Assembly (NCBI GenBank): GCA_020638695.1
Contig: JACKIB010000018.1
Location: forward strand, 1-64,000
Origin: Planctomycetota bacterium
Lineage (GTDB): Bacteria > Planctomycetota > UBA1135 > UBA2386
Length of the DNA stretch: 64,000 bases
Direction: 5' to 3'
The position numbers were made by a program, and so were the translations under genes. Below the pieces are notes generated by a model. It worked only from the letters and a program-made list of their open reading frames with translations, did not search any database and had not been told where the DNA came from. This document shows, piece by piece, positions 27,415 through 35,777 of the stretch; position 1 is the first letter of the stretch, and the number at the start of each line of letters is the position of its first letter.

Positions 27415-28473
27415 ATGCCGACGCGCCACCTCCTCCTCGGGCCGGCACTGCTCCTCGCCGCACCGCTCGTCGCCCAGAAGCCGGCGCCGTTCCGCCTCGA
27501 GGCCGTTTCGCGCAACCCGACCAACGCGGAAGAATCGACCACCGAGGCTGCGCTCGGCCAGCGGGTGGGCACCCGCGGATTGGGTCGGGACATCCTCCGG
27601 CTGCGGTTCACCGGCGACCTGCCCGAAGGGCTTCAGCTGCGCGGCAGCGCGTGCTGGGGCGACCTCGACGAGACTCCGCTGCGGCACGGTGAGTGGTGCG
27701 GAACGCCGGAACGCGCGGCGGCCGCCCGCTACCTCGCGGGCTTCCGGTTGCGACTCGAAGGGCGGCAAGCGCACTTGTGGCGGCTGCGCTACCGGGCACA
27801 CCTCGCGTACCGCGGCGACACGACGTGGCACGGCGCCGGCGCGTTCCTCGGCTGCCACGGCCAGCACAACTTCAACACCCAGGCATTCGAGGTCGAGCTC
27901 GTCGCGCGGCAACCGGCAGCGCGTGAGCTGGTGTTGGAGCTGGCGAGGGTCGATGTGCAGGACGGGAAGCCGCACCGGCTGCAGTTCCTGGCGATCGATC
28001 CGGACGGCAAGCCGCTGGTCCACAAGTGGCAGGGACAACAGGTGGCACCGGGCAACCCGTTCTGCCTGGCGAAGGGGATGGAGTACCTGCCGTGGCTGGC
28101 CACGCCGAGCGTGCCGCTCGGTGCGACGCGCCGGCTGCACGTGTTGGTGTTCGAGCCAGGGGCGAAACCCGCGGACACCTCCGCGATCGCCGAACTGCTG
28201 CAGCGGCTGGTCGGCACCAAGCGCTCCGCCGAGGCGACCGAACTGTCGCGCCGGCCGTTCCTGCGTCCGCTGCGGCTGATCGGCGGAATGACCCTGATGC
28301 TGTCGTGCAGCACCAAAGGGCGCGTTTCGGCCATGTTCGGGTCGCTGACCAAGGACGGTGGACGGGTGCGCGCGACACCTCGTGCGCAGACCATCGGCGG
28401 GGCGTTCGCGACCTCACTGGAGCTGCGCGGTAGCGCGCGGCTCGACCTGCTGCTCAACCTGCGCGAGCGGTGA
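27415..28473 (+). CDS. Exported hypothetical protein
   Basis: A 352-residue protein with a signal peptide (LLLGPALLLAAPLVAQ). The start is the ATG at 27415, placed by the signal peptide; the frame is open upstream to 27361. The mature part looks like an all-beta protein with repeated charged strands and a short Trp-rich stretch (RLEGRQAHLWRLRYRAHLAY). No catalytic motif or family is recognised. It converges with the glycosyltransferase gene, leaving only 12 bases between the stops. Confidence 0.7.
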   Translation: MPTRHLLLGPALLLAAPLVAQKPAPFRLEAVSRNPTNAEESTTEAALGQRVGTRGLGRDILRLRFTGDLPEGLQLRGSACWGDLDETPLRHGEWCGTPERAAAARYLAGFRLRLEGRQAHLWRLRYRAHLAYRGDTTWHGAGAFLGCHGQHNFNTQAFEVELVARQPAARELVLELARVDVQDGKPHRLQFLAIDPDGKPLVHKWQGQQVAPGNPFCLAKGMEYLPWLATPSVPLGATRRLHVLVFEPGAKPADTSAIAELLQRLVGTKRSAEATELSRRPFLRPLRLIGGMTLMLSCSTKGRVSAMFGSLTKDGGRVRATPRAQTIGGAFATSLELRGSARLDLLLNLRER

Positions 28474-28485
28474 GCTCGGCGCGGG

Positions 28486-29286
28486 TCAGCCCCAGAAGCG
28501 GAACTTGATGATCGAGTAGAGCGCGGCGATCCCGTCCTTCCAGCCGATCTTCTTACCTTCCGCGTAGTCGCGACCCAGGTAGCTGATCGGCACCTCGAAG
28601 ATCTTCAGCCGCTTGCGCGCGATGCGCGCGGTGATCTCCGGCTCGACGGTGAACCGCTTGGAGGTGATCTTGAGACCCTGCGCCACCTCGCGGCGGAACA
28701 CCTTGTAGCAGGTCTCCATGTCGGTGAGCTTGAGCCCCGTGAAGATGTTGCTGAACATCGTCAGGAAGCGGTTGCCCATGTAGTGGTAGTACGGGTGCAC
28801 GCGGATGTAGCGCCCCACCAGGTAGCGCGAGCCGTACACCACGTCGGCGTTCTGCTCGAGGAACGGCCGCAGCAAGCTGTGGTAGTCCTCCGGGTCGTAC
28901 TCCAGATCGGCGTCCTGGATGATCACCAGATCACCGGTGGCGTGCGCGAAGCCGGTCTTGAGTGCCGCGCCCTTGCCCTGGTTGACCTCGTGCTTGATCG
29001 CCTTGACACCGTACTTCTCGACCAAGCGGTCCATCAGGTCCCGCGTGCCGTCGGTGGAGCCGTCATCGACCATGATGATCTCCACCGGCATGCCGACCGC
29101 GAGGACCCGTTTGACGACCGTCTCGAGGGTCTTGATCTCGTTGTAGGCCGGCATCACCACCGACAACATCGGATTGGCCGGCAAGCCGCTCCTGGGGCGC
29201 GTGTCGTCCTCGGGGCGGGTGGAACTGCGGGACTGGGCCGGCACCGCGGGCGCGGCCGACTCGGTGGCGGGTTGCTCGGTGCTCAC
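28486..29286 (-). CDS. Glycosyltransferase family 2, dolichyl-phosphate-mannose synthase-like
   Basis: A 266-residue GT2 enzyme. The N-terminal ~35 residues are disordered. The catalytic fold starts at LSVVMPAYNEIKTLE, with VDDGSTDGT and the metal-binding QDADLEYDP. The acceptor-side CYKVFRREV is typical of polyprenyl-phosphate glycosyltransferases. No membrane helices follow the catalytic domain, so it is a peripheral type that loads a sugar onto polyprenyl phosphate. The GTG at 29286 gives the longest form; a shorter start near the first strand cannot be excluded. Confidence 0.9.
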   Translation of the reverse strand: MSTEQPATESAAPAVPAQSRSSTRPEDDTRPRSGLPANPMLSVVMPAYNEIKTLETVVKRVLAVGMPVEIIMVDDGSTDGTRDLMDRLVEKYGVKAIKHEVNQGKGAALKTGFAHATGDLVIIQDADLEYDPEDYHSLLRPFLEQNADVVYGSRYLVGRYIRVHPYYHYMGNRFLTMFSNIFTGLKLTDMETCYKVFRREVAQGLKITSKRFTVEPEITARIARKRLKIFEVPISYLGRDYAEGKKIGWKDGIAALYSIIKFRFWG

Positions 29287-29323
29287 GGGGTGGTCGGGAT
29301 CGAGGAGGCGCGCGGCGACTCCG

Positions 29324-29974
29324 TCACAATGGTGGAAGGAAGTCTACCCCCTGCGGCGGATCGGGCCGCCGTTGGTCCAGACTCGGGACGGGGGGCGCAG
29401 TCTCGTAGGGGGCCAACAGAAAGTCCACGATGCTCTCGGGGTGGCGGAACGGCTCGACGTCGCGCGGCGCGGTGTCGGCAAGACTGACCACGCCTTCCAC
29501 CGCGGCGCCCAACACGAACGCCGCCAGTGCCGGGTCGGTAGCGAACAGGCTGCGTTCGAGCGCACCCTGCGACAGCAGCTCGCGGATTCGCAAGCGAACG
29601 GCCCGCGCGGTGGCACCCTGGTCCTCACGGACCTGGGCGGTGAAGTGGCCGCGGAACTCCGAGGCGAGCACGCGGAGCACGCCGGCGGCCTCGGGATGGC
29701 GGAAGTGGAAGCGGAGGTACTCGACCAGGAACCCGCGCAGGGACGCGCCGGCCACCGGTTGCAGCAGACGGCGGTGCGCCTCGCGCCAGTGCTCCACCAC
29801 CGCGAAGAACAGCTCTTCCTTGCCGCGGAAGTGGAAGTAGACCCCGCCCTTGGTCACCCCCGCGGCGGCGCCGACCGCGGCCACGGTGGTGGCCGCGAAC
29901 CCGCGCGCGGCGAACTCGACAGACGCCACCGCCAGCACCCTACCCCGCAGGTCCTCGTCCTTGGGGCGCGCCAC
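29324..29974 (-). CDS. TetR/AcrR-family transcriptional regulator
   Basis: A 216-residue protein. The DNA-binding domain (residues ~8-55) has the classic FAARGFAATTVAAVGAAAGVTKGGVYFHFRGKEEL layout, of which only the helix VAAVGAAAGVTKGGVYFHF need be noted. The C-terminal ligand domain is Ala-rich and unassigned. It starts with GTG at 29974. It diverges from lipA across a gap that contains a clear inverted repeat, so it probably regulates itself and perhaps the lipA/dehydrogenase operon. Confidence 0.9.
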   Translation of the reverse strand: MARPKDEDLRGRVLAVASVEFAARGFAATTVAAVGAAAGVTKGGVYFHFRGKEELFFAVVEHWREAHRRLLQPVAGASLRGFLVEYLRFHFRHPEAAGVLRVLASEFRGHFTAQVREDQGATARAVRLRIRELLSQGALERSLFATDPALAAFVLGAAVEGVVSLADTAPRDVEPFRHPESIVDFLLAPYETAPPVPSLDQRRPDPPQGVDFLPPL

Positions 29975-29978
29975 CTAT

Positions 29979-30025
29979 TGAGATACCCCTGAGAATGTCA
30001 TGATGGGATTCCCTTGAGTATCTCA
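29979..30025. promoter_or_regulatory. Candidate TetR-family operator
   Basis: TGAGATAC (29979-29986) and its exact complement GTATCTCA (30018-30025), each flanked by CCCT/TTGA-like bases, lie in the gap between the divergent regulator and lipA. The left arm starts five bases upstream of the regulator start codon. The 31-base spacing is long for one operator, so these may be two half-sites or two separate binding sites. Confidence 0.55.
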
Positions 30026-30097
30026 CGGTGTTCGCGCTTTATCCAGCGCCTGGCGGTGCCTATCCTGCTGTGCCCGCCCGAGTGGCGCCCCACCCTG

Positions 30098-31030
30098 ATG
30101 GCCACCCACGACCGGATCACCCCGACCCCGAAGCCGGCATGGCTGAAGGTCCCCGTGCCCCAGGGCGCGGAGGTCCAGCGGCTGCGCGGCATTCTCCGTG
30201 GACGGGGGCTGCACACCGTGTGCGAGGAGGCGCGCTGCCCCAACCTCGGGGAGTGCTGGGCCGGCGGCACGGCGACCTTCATGGTGCTCGGCGACACCTG
30301 CACGCGCGGCTGCCGCTTCTGCTCGGTGAAGACCCGCTCCCAGGGCCAGCCGGTCGACGCGGACGAGCCGCGCAAGGTCGCCGAAGCGGCCGGTGCGATG
30401 GGGCTCAGCTACGTCGTGTTGACCATGGTCGACCGCGACGACCTCGAAGACGGCGGAGCGGCGCACGTGGCCGCGACCGTCCGCGCCATCAAGCAGCAGC
30501 GACCGAACATGCTGGTCGAGGCGTTGACCGGTGACTTTCACGGTGAGTCGGCGCACCTCGCCACGGTGCTCGCGGGCGGCCCGGACGTGTTCGCCCACAA
30601 CCTCGAGACCGTCGAGCGGCTCACCCCGCGGGTCCGCGACCGGCGCTGTAGCTACGCGCAGAGCCTGCAGGTGTTGGCCGAGGCCAAACGCCTCGCCACC
30701 GTCGCCGGCCGGCCGGTGGTCACCAAGTCCTCGCTGATGCTCGGCCTCGGCGAGAGCGAGCGCGAAGTCGAAACGGCGATGGACGATTTGCGGCAGCACG
30801 GAGTCGACGTGCTGACGCTCGGCCAATACCTGCGCCCGACCACCCTGCACCTGCCGGTGCGCGAGCACCTCACCCCGGCGCGGTTCGCCGCCTACGAGCA
30901 GCGGGCCCGGCGCAAGGGCTTCCTCTACGTGGCCTCCGGTCCGCTGGTGCGCTCGTCGTACAAGGCGGCCGAGTTCTACATCGAAGGCATGCTGCGCCGG
31001 CAGGAACTGCCCGCCGCGGAAACCCCCTGA
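30098..31030 (+). CDS. lipA: Lipoyl synthase
   Basis: A 310-residue radical-SAM enzyme that inserts two sulphurs into octanoyl-lysine on E2 subunits. The auxiliary cluster cysteines are in EEARCPNLGECW. The radical-SAM cluster is CTRGCRFCSV. The conserved VRSSYKA lies near the C terminus. The start is the ATG at 30098 (MATHDRITP); the upstream open frame has no LipA homology. It stands first in a run of same-strand genes for a 2-oxoacid dehydrogenase, the next of which begins 10 bases on, so it is likely made together with its substrate. Confidence 0.97.
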   Translation: MATHDRITPTPKPAWLKVPVPQGAEVQRLRGILRGRGLHTVCEEARCPNLGECWAGGTATFMVLGDTCTRGCRFCSVKTRSQGQPVDADEPRKVAEAAGAMGLSYVVLTMVDRDDLEDGGAAHVAATVRAIKQQRPNMLVEALTGDFHGESAHLATVLAGGPDVFAHNLETVERLTPRVRDRRCSYAQSLQVLAEAKRLATVAGRPVVTKSSLMLGLGESEREVETAMDDLRQHGVDVLTLGQYLRPTTLHLPVREHLTPARFAAYEQRARRKGFLYVASGPLVRSSYKAAEFYIEGMLRRQELPAAETP

Positions 31031-31040
31031 CACGAGCACC

Positions 31041-32147
31041 ATGACAAGCGAAGTCCTCACGATCCTGGAGAAGGACGGCAAGGTCCAAAAGGGCAAGGAC
31101 CCGAACCTGTCCGACGACCGCCTGCGGCTGCTGTTCGCCACCATGGTGAAGGCGCGCATCCTCGACGAGCGCGGACTCACGTTGCAGCGACAGGGCCGGA
31201 TCGGCTTCTACCTGCAGGCGCTCGGTCAGGAGGCGAGCCACGTGGGTAGCGCCGCGCCGATGCTCGACTCCGACTGGTTCTTCCCCGCGTACCGGCAGCC
31301 CGGCATCCCGCTGCTGCGCGGCGCCGAACTCGACCAGATCGTGTGCGAGTGGTTCGGCCACCAGGGCGATCCGTCGAAGGGCCGGCAGATGCCGGTGCAC
31401 TACAGCCTGCGCAGCATCAACTTCGTGTCGATCAGCTCGCCGATCGGCACGCAGATCTCGCAGGCCGCCGGCGCGGCGATGGCTGCCAAGATCCGCAAGG
31501 AAGACACGGTCTTCATGACCTACTTCGGCGACGGCGGCACCAGCTCGAACGACTTCCACGCCGGGCTCAACTTCGCTGCGGTCTACAAGGCCCCGGTGGT
31601 TTTCATCTGTGAGAACAACCAATGGGCGATCTCGGTGCCGGCCAGCCGGCAGACCGGTAGCGAGACGATGGCGCAGAAGGCGGTCGCCTACGGGATGCCC
31701 GGCATCCGCGTGGACGGCAATGACGTGCTGGCGGTGTACCGCGTCTGCCAGGAAGCCGTCGATCGGGCGCGCAAGGGCGAGGGCCCGACCATGGTGGAGA
31801 CCGTGACCTACCGGATGGGTTCGCACTCGTCGTCCGACGACGCCTCGCGCTACCGCGACGAGGAGGAGTACGAGCGCTGGAAGCAGCGCGACCCGATCGT
31901 GCGCTTCCAGGAGTACCTGGCGCGCCGCAAGCTGTGGACCGCCGAATGGCAGGCGGAGCTCGAGCAGGAGTTCAAGGACCAGCTCAACGCGGCGATCAAG
32001 CGCGCCGAGGCCGCCGGCAAGCCGGAACTCGGGTCGATGTTCGACGACGTCTACCTGAAGCCCTCCGCACAGCTGCTCGCCCAGCGCACACAGCTGCAGT
32101 CGCTCGGCGGCGCGGCGGACGAGGAAATCGGCGAGTTCCCGCTCTGA
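31041..32147 (+). CDS. 2-oxoacid dehydrogenase E1 component, alpha subunit (copy 1)
   Basis: 368 residues. Thiamine diphosphate-dependent decarboxylase subunit of a pyruvate or branched-chain 2-oxoacid dehydrogenase. The ThDP/Mg motif runs from GDGGTSSNDF to CENNQWA. GRQMPVHYS and the phosphorylation-loop-like YRMGSHSSSDD are typical. The E1beta sequence suggests a branched-chain type. It should pair with the E1beta encoded next. A second alpha subunit of about 60 per cent similarity lies downstream of E2. Confidence 0.93.
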   Translation: MTSEVLTILEKDGKVQKGKDPNLSDDRLRLLFATMVKARILDERGLTLQRQGRIGFYLQALGQEASHVGSAAPMLDSDWFFPAYRQPGIPLLRGAELDQIVCEWFGHQGDPSKGRQMPVHYSLRSINFVSISSPIGTQISQAAGAAMAAKIRKEDTVFMTYFGDGGTSSNDFHAGLNFAAVYKAPVVFICENNQWAISVPASRQTGSETMAQKAVAYGMPGIRVDGNDVLAVYRVCQEAVDRARKGEGPTMVETVTYRMGSHSSSDDASRYRDEEEYERWKQRDPIVRFQEYLARRKLWTAEWQAELEQEFKDQLNAAIKRAEAAGKPELGSMFDDVYLKPSAQLLAQRTQLQSLGGAADEEIGEFPL

Positions 32148-32179
32148 ACCGAATCGGCTGAACCGAGCGCCACCCCGCA

Positions 32180-32198
32180 CCGGGGCATCGAGCCCCGG
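32180..32198 (+). other. Intercistronic hairpin between E1alpha and E1beta
   Basis: CCGGGGC-ATCGA-GCCCCGG lies in the 100-base gap of the operon, the only sizeable gap in it. There is no T-run, so it may protect mRNA ends or modulate expression rather than terminate. Confidence 0.45.
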
Positions 32199-32247
32199 CT
32201 CCGCGAGCCTCGCCAGCCACTCCATACACACAACCAGCGAGAAGAAC

Positions 32248-33222
32248 ATGGCAAACATGACCCTGCTCGGCGCCGTCAACGACGCGATGGCCACCGAGAT
32301 GCGCAACGACGACCGAGTCGTGGTGTTCGGTGAAGACGTCGGCAAGAAGGGCGGCGTGTTCGGCGCAACCGTCGGGCTGCAGGACGAGTTCGGTACCGAC
32401 CGCTGCTTCGACACGCCGCTGTCGGAGTGCGGGATCATCGGCACCGGCATCGGGATGGCGGTGTACGGGATGCGCCCGGTCGCCGAGATCCAGTTCCTCG
32501 ACTTCATCTACCCGGCGTTCGACCAGATCGTGTCGGAGGCCGCCAAGATGCGCTACCGCAGCGGTGGCGAGTACACCTGCCCCATGGTGATCCGCTCGCC
32601 GTACGGCGGTGGGATCCGCGGCGGCCACTACCACAGTCAGTCGAGCGAGGCGTACTTCTGCCACACGCCGGGGCTCAAGGTGGTGATCCCGTCGACCCCC
32701 GCCGACGCCAAGGGGCTGCTGATCGCGTCGATCCGCGACGAGGATCCGGTGATGTTCCTCGAGCCCAAGCGAATCTACCGCACGGTCAAGGGCGAGGTGC
32801 CGGAGGGTGAGCACGTGGTTCCCCTGTCGAAGGGCCGCGTGGTGCGCGAGGGCACCGACTGCACGGTGGTCGCCTACGGCGCGATGGTGCACATCTGCGA
32901 GCAGGCTGCCGAACAAGCGGCGAAGCAGGGCCGCAACCTCGAGATCGTCGACCCGCGCACCTTGGTGCCGCTCGACGAGGACATCATCTTGTCGTCGGTG
33001 AAGAAGACCGGCCGGTGCGTGGTGGTCTACGAGGCACCCAAGACCTGCGGCTACGGTGCCGAGATCGCGGCACTGATCGCCGAGCAAGTGATCGAGTACC
33101 TCGAGGGTCCGGTGGTGCGCGTCGCCGGGTTCGACACGCCGTTCCCCTACGCGCTGGAAAACCTCTACATGCCGGACGTGCGGCGCATCCTCGAGGGGGT
33201 GCAGCGAACCTTCACCTGGTAG
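32248..33222 (+). CDS. 2-oxoacid dehydrogenase E1 component, beta subunit
   Basis: 324 residues. The transketolase-like pyrimidine-binding domain contains FGEDVGKKGGVFGAT. GGHYHSQSSEAYFCHTPGL is the loop that in branched-chain enzymes reads GGLYHSQ.PE. The C-terminal transketolase domain has ADALVIA-like strands and RVAGFDTPFPY. The strong likeness to branched-chain 2-oxoacid dehydrogenase beta subunits is my reason for preferring that substrate class over pyruvate. It is the only beta subunit in the cluster and so must serve both alpha subunits if both are active here. Confidence 0.94.
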   Translation: MANMTLLGAVNDAMATEMRNDDRVVVFGEDVGKKGGVFGATVGLQDEFGTDRCFDTPLSECGIIGTGIGMAVYGMRPVAEIQFLDFIYPAFDQIVSEAAKMRYRSGGEYTCPMVIRSPYGGGIRGGHYHSQSSEAYFCHTPGLKVVIPSTPADAKGLLIASIRDEDPVMFLEPKRIYRTVKGEVPEGEHVVPLSKGRVVREGTDCTVVAYGAMVHICEQAAEQAAKQGRNLEIVDPRTLVPLDEDIILSSVKKTGRCVVVYEAPKTCGYGAEIAALIAEQVIEYLEGPVVRVAGFDTPFPYALENLYMPDVRRILEGVQRTFTW

Positions 33223-33239
33223 GCAGCAGGACGGAACTC

Positions 33240-34580
33240 ATGGCAACCAAGGAATTCAAGCTCCCTGACATCGGCGAGGGCATCGCCGAGGGCGAGATCG
33301 TCAACTGGATGGTCGAAGTCGGCCAAACGGTCAAGGAAGAGGACCCGTTCGTCGAGGTGATGACCGACAAGGCGACGGTGACCATCACGGTGCCGTACGA
33401 CGGCGTGATCCAGGAACTGCGCGCCAAGGCCGGCGACATCGTGCCGGTCGAGTCGGTGATCGCGGTGATCGACACGTCCGGCGGCGGCGCCGCACCCGCT
33501 GCGGCGAGCAAGCCGGAAGCCAAGCAGCCGGCGGCTGCCGCGTCCGCACCTCCCCCGGCGCCGCAAGCCAAGGCCCCCGCGGCGTCCGTGCCCGCCGCAC
33601 CGCCGGCGCACGGCAACGGCAACGCGAGCCGCGCACCCGCGGCGTTCGTGCAGGCTTCCCCGGGCAAGGTGCTCGCCGCCCCGGCCACCCGTCGCCGCGC
33701 ACGCGAGCTCGGTATCGACCTGCACGCGGTCCCCGGAACCGGCCCGAGCGGGCGGGTGACCAACGACGACCTCAAGCGCTTCGGCACCGGCAGCCCGTCC
33801 GCTGCACCGGCGGCGGCGGCGAAGTCGGCGGCGGCGGGGCGGGCATTCACCCCGCAGGCGATCGCCAGCCTCGGGAACGAGACCCGCACGCCGTTCGTCG
33901 GCCTGCGCCGCAAGATCGCCGAGGCGATGACGCGGTCGAAGTACACCGCGACGCACTTCACCTACGTCGACGACATCGACGTGACCGAGCTGGTGGCGCT
34001 GCGCAAGCAGGCCAAGGCGCTGTTCGCCGACCAGGGGGTCAACATCACCTACCTGCCGTTCATCATGAAGGCGGCGGTCGCGGCGATGAAGCAGTTCCCG
34101 ACCATGAACGCGTCGTTGGACGAGGTGAGCAACGAGCTGGTAGTGAAGCACTACTACAACTTCGGGATCGCCACCGACACCGACAACGGGCTGATCGTAC
34201 CGGTGGTGCGCGACGTCGACCGGAAGTCGATCCCGCAGCTCGCCTTCGACATCCAGGAGCTGGCGCGCAAGTCGCGCGAGGGCAAGTTGATGGTCGACGA
34301 TCTGCAGGGAGGCACGTTCACCCTGACCAACGCCGGCAACATCGGTGGGCTGTTCGCCACTCCGGTGATCAACTTCCCCGAGGTGTCGATCATGGGCGTG
34401 CACAAGATCAAGAAGACTCCGGTGGTCAACGCTGCCGGACAGATCGTGGTCGGCGACGTGATGTACCTGTCGGTGAGCATCGACCACCGCATCGTCGACG
34501 GCGCCACCGGCGCGCGCTGGATGAACGTGGTCAAGGACCTGCTCGAACAGCCGCAGAAGCTGCTGCTCGGCTCGCTCTGA
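33240..34580 (+). CDS. Dihydrolipoamide acyltransferase (E2)
   Basis: 446 residues. One lipoyl domain (1-80) with the lipoyl-lysine in VMTDKATVT, a long Ala/Pro linker (~82-140), a peripheral-subunit-binding domain (VLAAPATRRRARELGIDL to VTNDDLKRF), a second linker, and the catalytic core (~220-446) with HRIVDG in SIDHRIVDGATGAR. The start is the ATG at 33240. Its stop shares one base with the next start (TGATG). It transfers the acyl group to CoA and forms the core of the complex. Confidence 0.96.
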   Translation: MATKEFKLPDIGEGIAEGEIVNWMVEVGQTVKEEDPFVEVMTDKATVTITVPYDGVIQELRAKAGDIVPVESVIAVIDTSGGGAAPAAASKPEAKQPAAAASAPPPAPQAKAPAASVPAAPPAHGNGNASRAPAAFVQASPGKVLAAPATRRRARELGIDLHAVPGTGPSGRVTNDDLKRFGTGSPSAAPAAAAKSAAAGRAFTPQAIASLGNETRTPFVGLRRKIAEAMTRSKYTATHFTYVDDIDVTELVALRKQAKALFADQGVNITYLPFIMKAAVAAMKQFPTMNASLDEVSNELVVKHYYNFGIATDTDNGLIVPVVRDVDRKSIPQLAFDIQELARKSREGKLMVDDLQGGTFTLTNAGNIGGLFATPVINFPEVSIMGVHKIKKTPVVNAAGQIVVGDVMYLSVSIDHRIVDGATGARWMNVVKDLLEQPQKLLLGSL

Positions 34581-35773
34581 TGCCCAAGCCGAACAAGACC
34601 ACCAAGAAGAAGGCGACCCGCACCCCGCCGGCCGCCCAGCGCCCCGCCGCGGCCCCCGAGGGCGACCGGGGCAGCCCGGCGCTGCTCAGCGTGCTGCGCG
34701 CCGACGGGACGGTCGACGCCGAACGCGACCCGAAGCTGCCCGCCGAGACTCTGCTGTTCCTGTACGAGCAGATGGTGCAGGTGCGGGAGTTCGATCGCCG
34801 CATGCTGATGCTGCAGCGGCAGGGTCGCATCGGCTTCTACGGGCCGATCCTCGGTCAGGAGGCCTCGACCATCGGCTCGATCGCCGCGACCGAAGCACGC
34901 GACTGGATCTTCCCGGCGCTGCGCGAAGGTGCGGCAGCGCTGATGCGCGGGCTGCCGCTGGAGGTCGCGATCGCGCAGTTGATCGGCAACGAGCTCGACC
35001 GGTGCAAGGGTCGGCAGATGCCCTGCCACTACACCTATCGGGAGGGCAACTACTACGGCATGTCGTCGGTGATCGGCACGCAGATCAGTCACGCCACCGG
35101 CGCGGCGATGGCGGCCAAGATCCGCGGCGACGACGTGGTGGTGCTCGGCTACATGGGCGACGGTGCAACCAGCGCCAACGACTTCCACGCCGGGATGAAC
35201 TTCGCCGCCGTGTTCCAGGTGCCGTGCGTGATGCTGTGCCAGAACAACCACTGGGCGATCTCGGTGCCGGTGAGTGCGCAGATGGTCTCGGAGACCATCG
35301 CGATCAAGGCCGAGGCGTACGGAATGCCCGGCGTACGGGTGGACGGCAACGACGTGTTGGCGGTCTACGTCGCCACCAAGGAGGCGGTCGATCGAGCGCG
35401 CCGCGGCGGTGGCCCGACCTTCATCGAGGCGGTCACCTACCGGCGACTCGGTCACTCGTCGTCCGACGACCCGACCCGCTACCGCGACGAGGCCGAGGTC
35501 GCGGCGTGGGAGAAGCGCGACCCGATCGACCGCTTCCGCCGCTACCTGGAAGGTCGCGACCTGTGGGACGAGCCGCGCGAAGAGGCGTTCAAGCAGGACA
35601 TCGCCGACCGCGTCAACGCCGCCATCGCCCTGGCTGAGTCCGCCGGTCCGCCGGCGGCGGAGTCGCTGATCACCGATGTGTTCGCCGACGTGCCCGCAAA
35701 CTTGAAGCGTCACTACGACGACACCATCGCCGGCGCCGGCGCCACCGAAGCCGACGGACACTTCCCCCTGTGA
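34580..35773 (+). CDS. 2-oxoacid dehydrogenase E1 component, alpha subunit (copy 2)
   Basis: 397 residues. It has the same fold and motifs as the first alpha subunit: GDGATSANDF to CQNNHWA for ThDP, and RLGHSSSDDPTRYRD. It adds a ~30-residue basic, Pro/Ala-rich N-terminal tail (PKPNKTTKKKATRTPPAAQR). Its start overlaps the E2 stop by one base, so it is strictly part of the operon. Differences in the substrate-side regions (GFYGPILGQEAST against GFYLQALGQEASH) suggest a distinct substrate preference. The basic tail might direct its binding to E2. Confidence 0.93.
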   Translation: MPKPNKTTKKKATRTPPAAQRPAAAPEGDRGSPALLSVLRADGTVDAERDPKLPAETLLFLYEQMVQVREFDRRMLMLQRQGRIGFYGPILGQEASTIGSIAATEARDWIFPALREGAAALMRGLPLEVAIAQLIGNELDRCKGRQMPCHYTYREGNYYGMSSVIGTQISHATGAAMAAKIRGDDVVVLGYMGDGATSANDFHAGMNFAAVFQVPCVMLCQNNHWAISVPVSAQMVSETIAIKAEAYGMPGVRVDGNDVLAVYVATKEAVDRARRGGGPTFIEAVTYRRLGHSSSDDPTRYRDEAEVAAWEKRDPIDRFRRYLEGRDLWDEPREEAFKQDIADRVNAAIALAESAGPPAAESLITDVFADVPANLKRHYDDTIAGAGATEADGHFPL

Positions 35774-35777
35774 CCCC

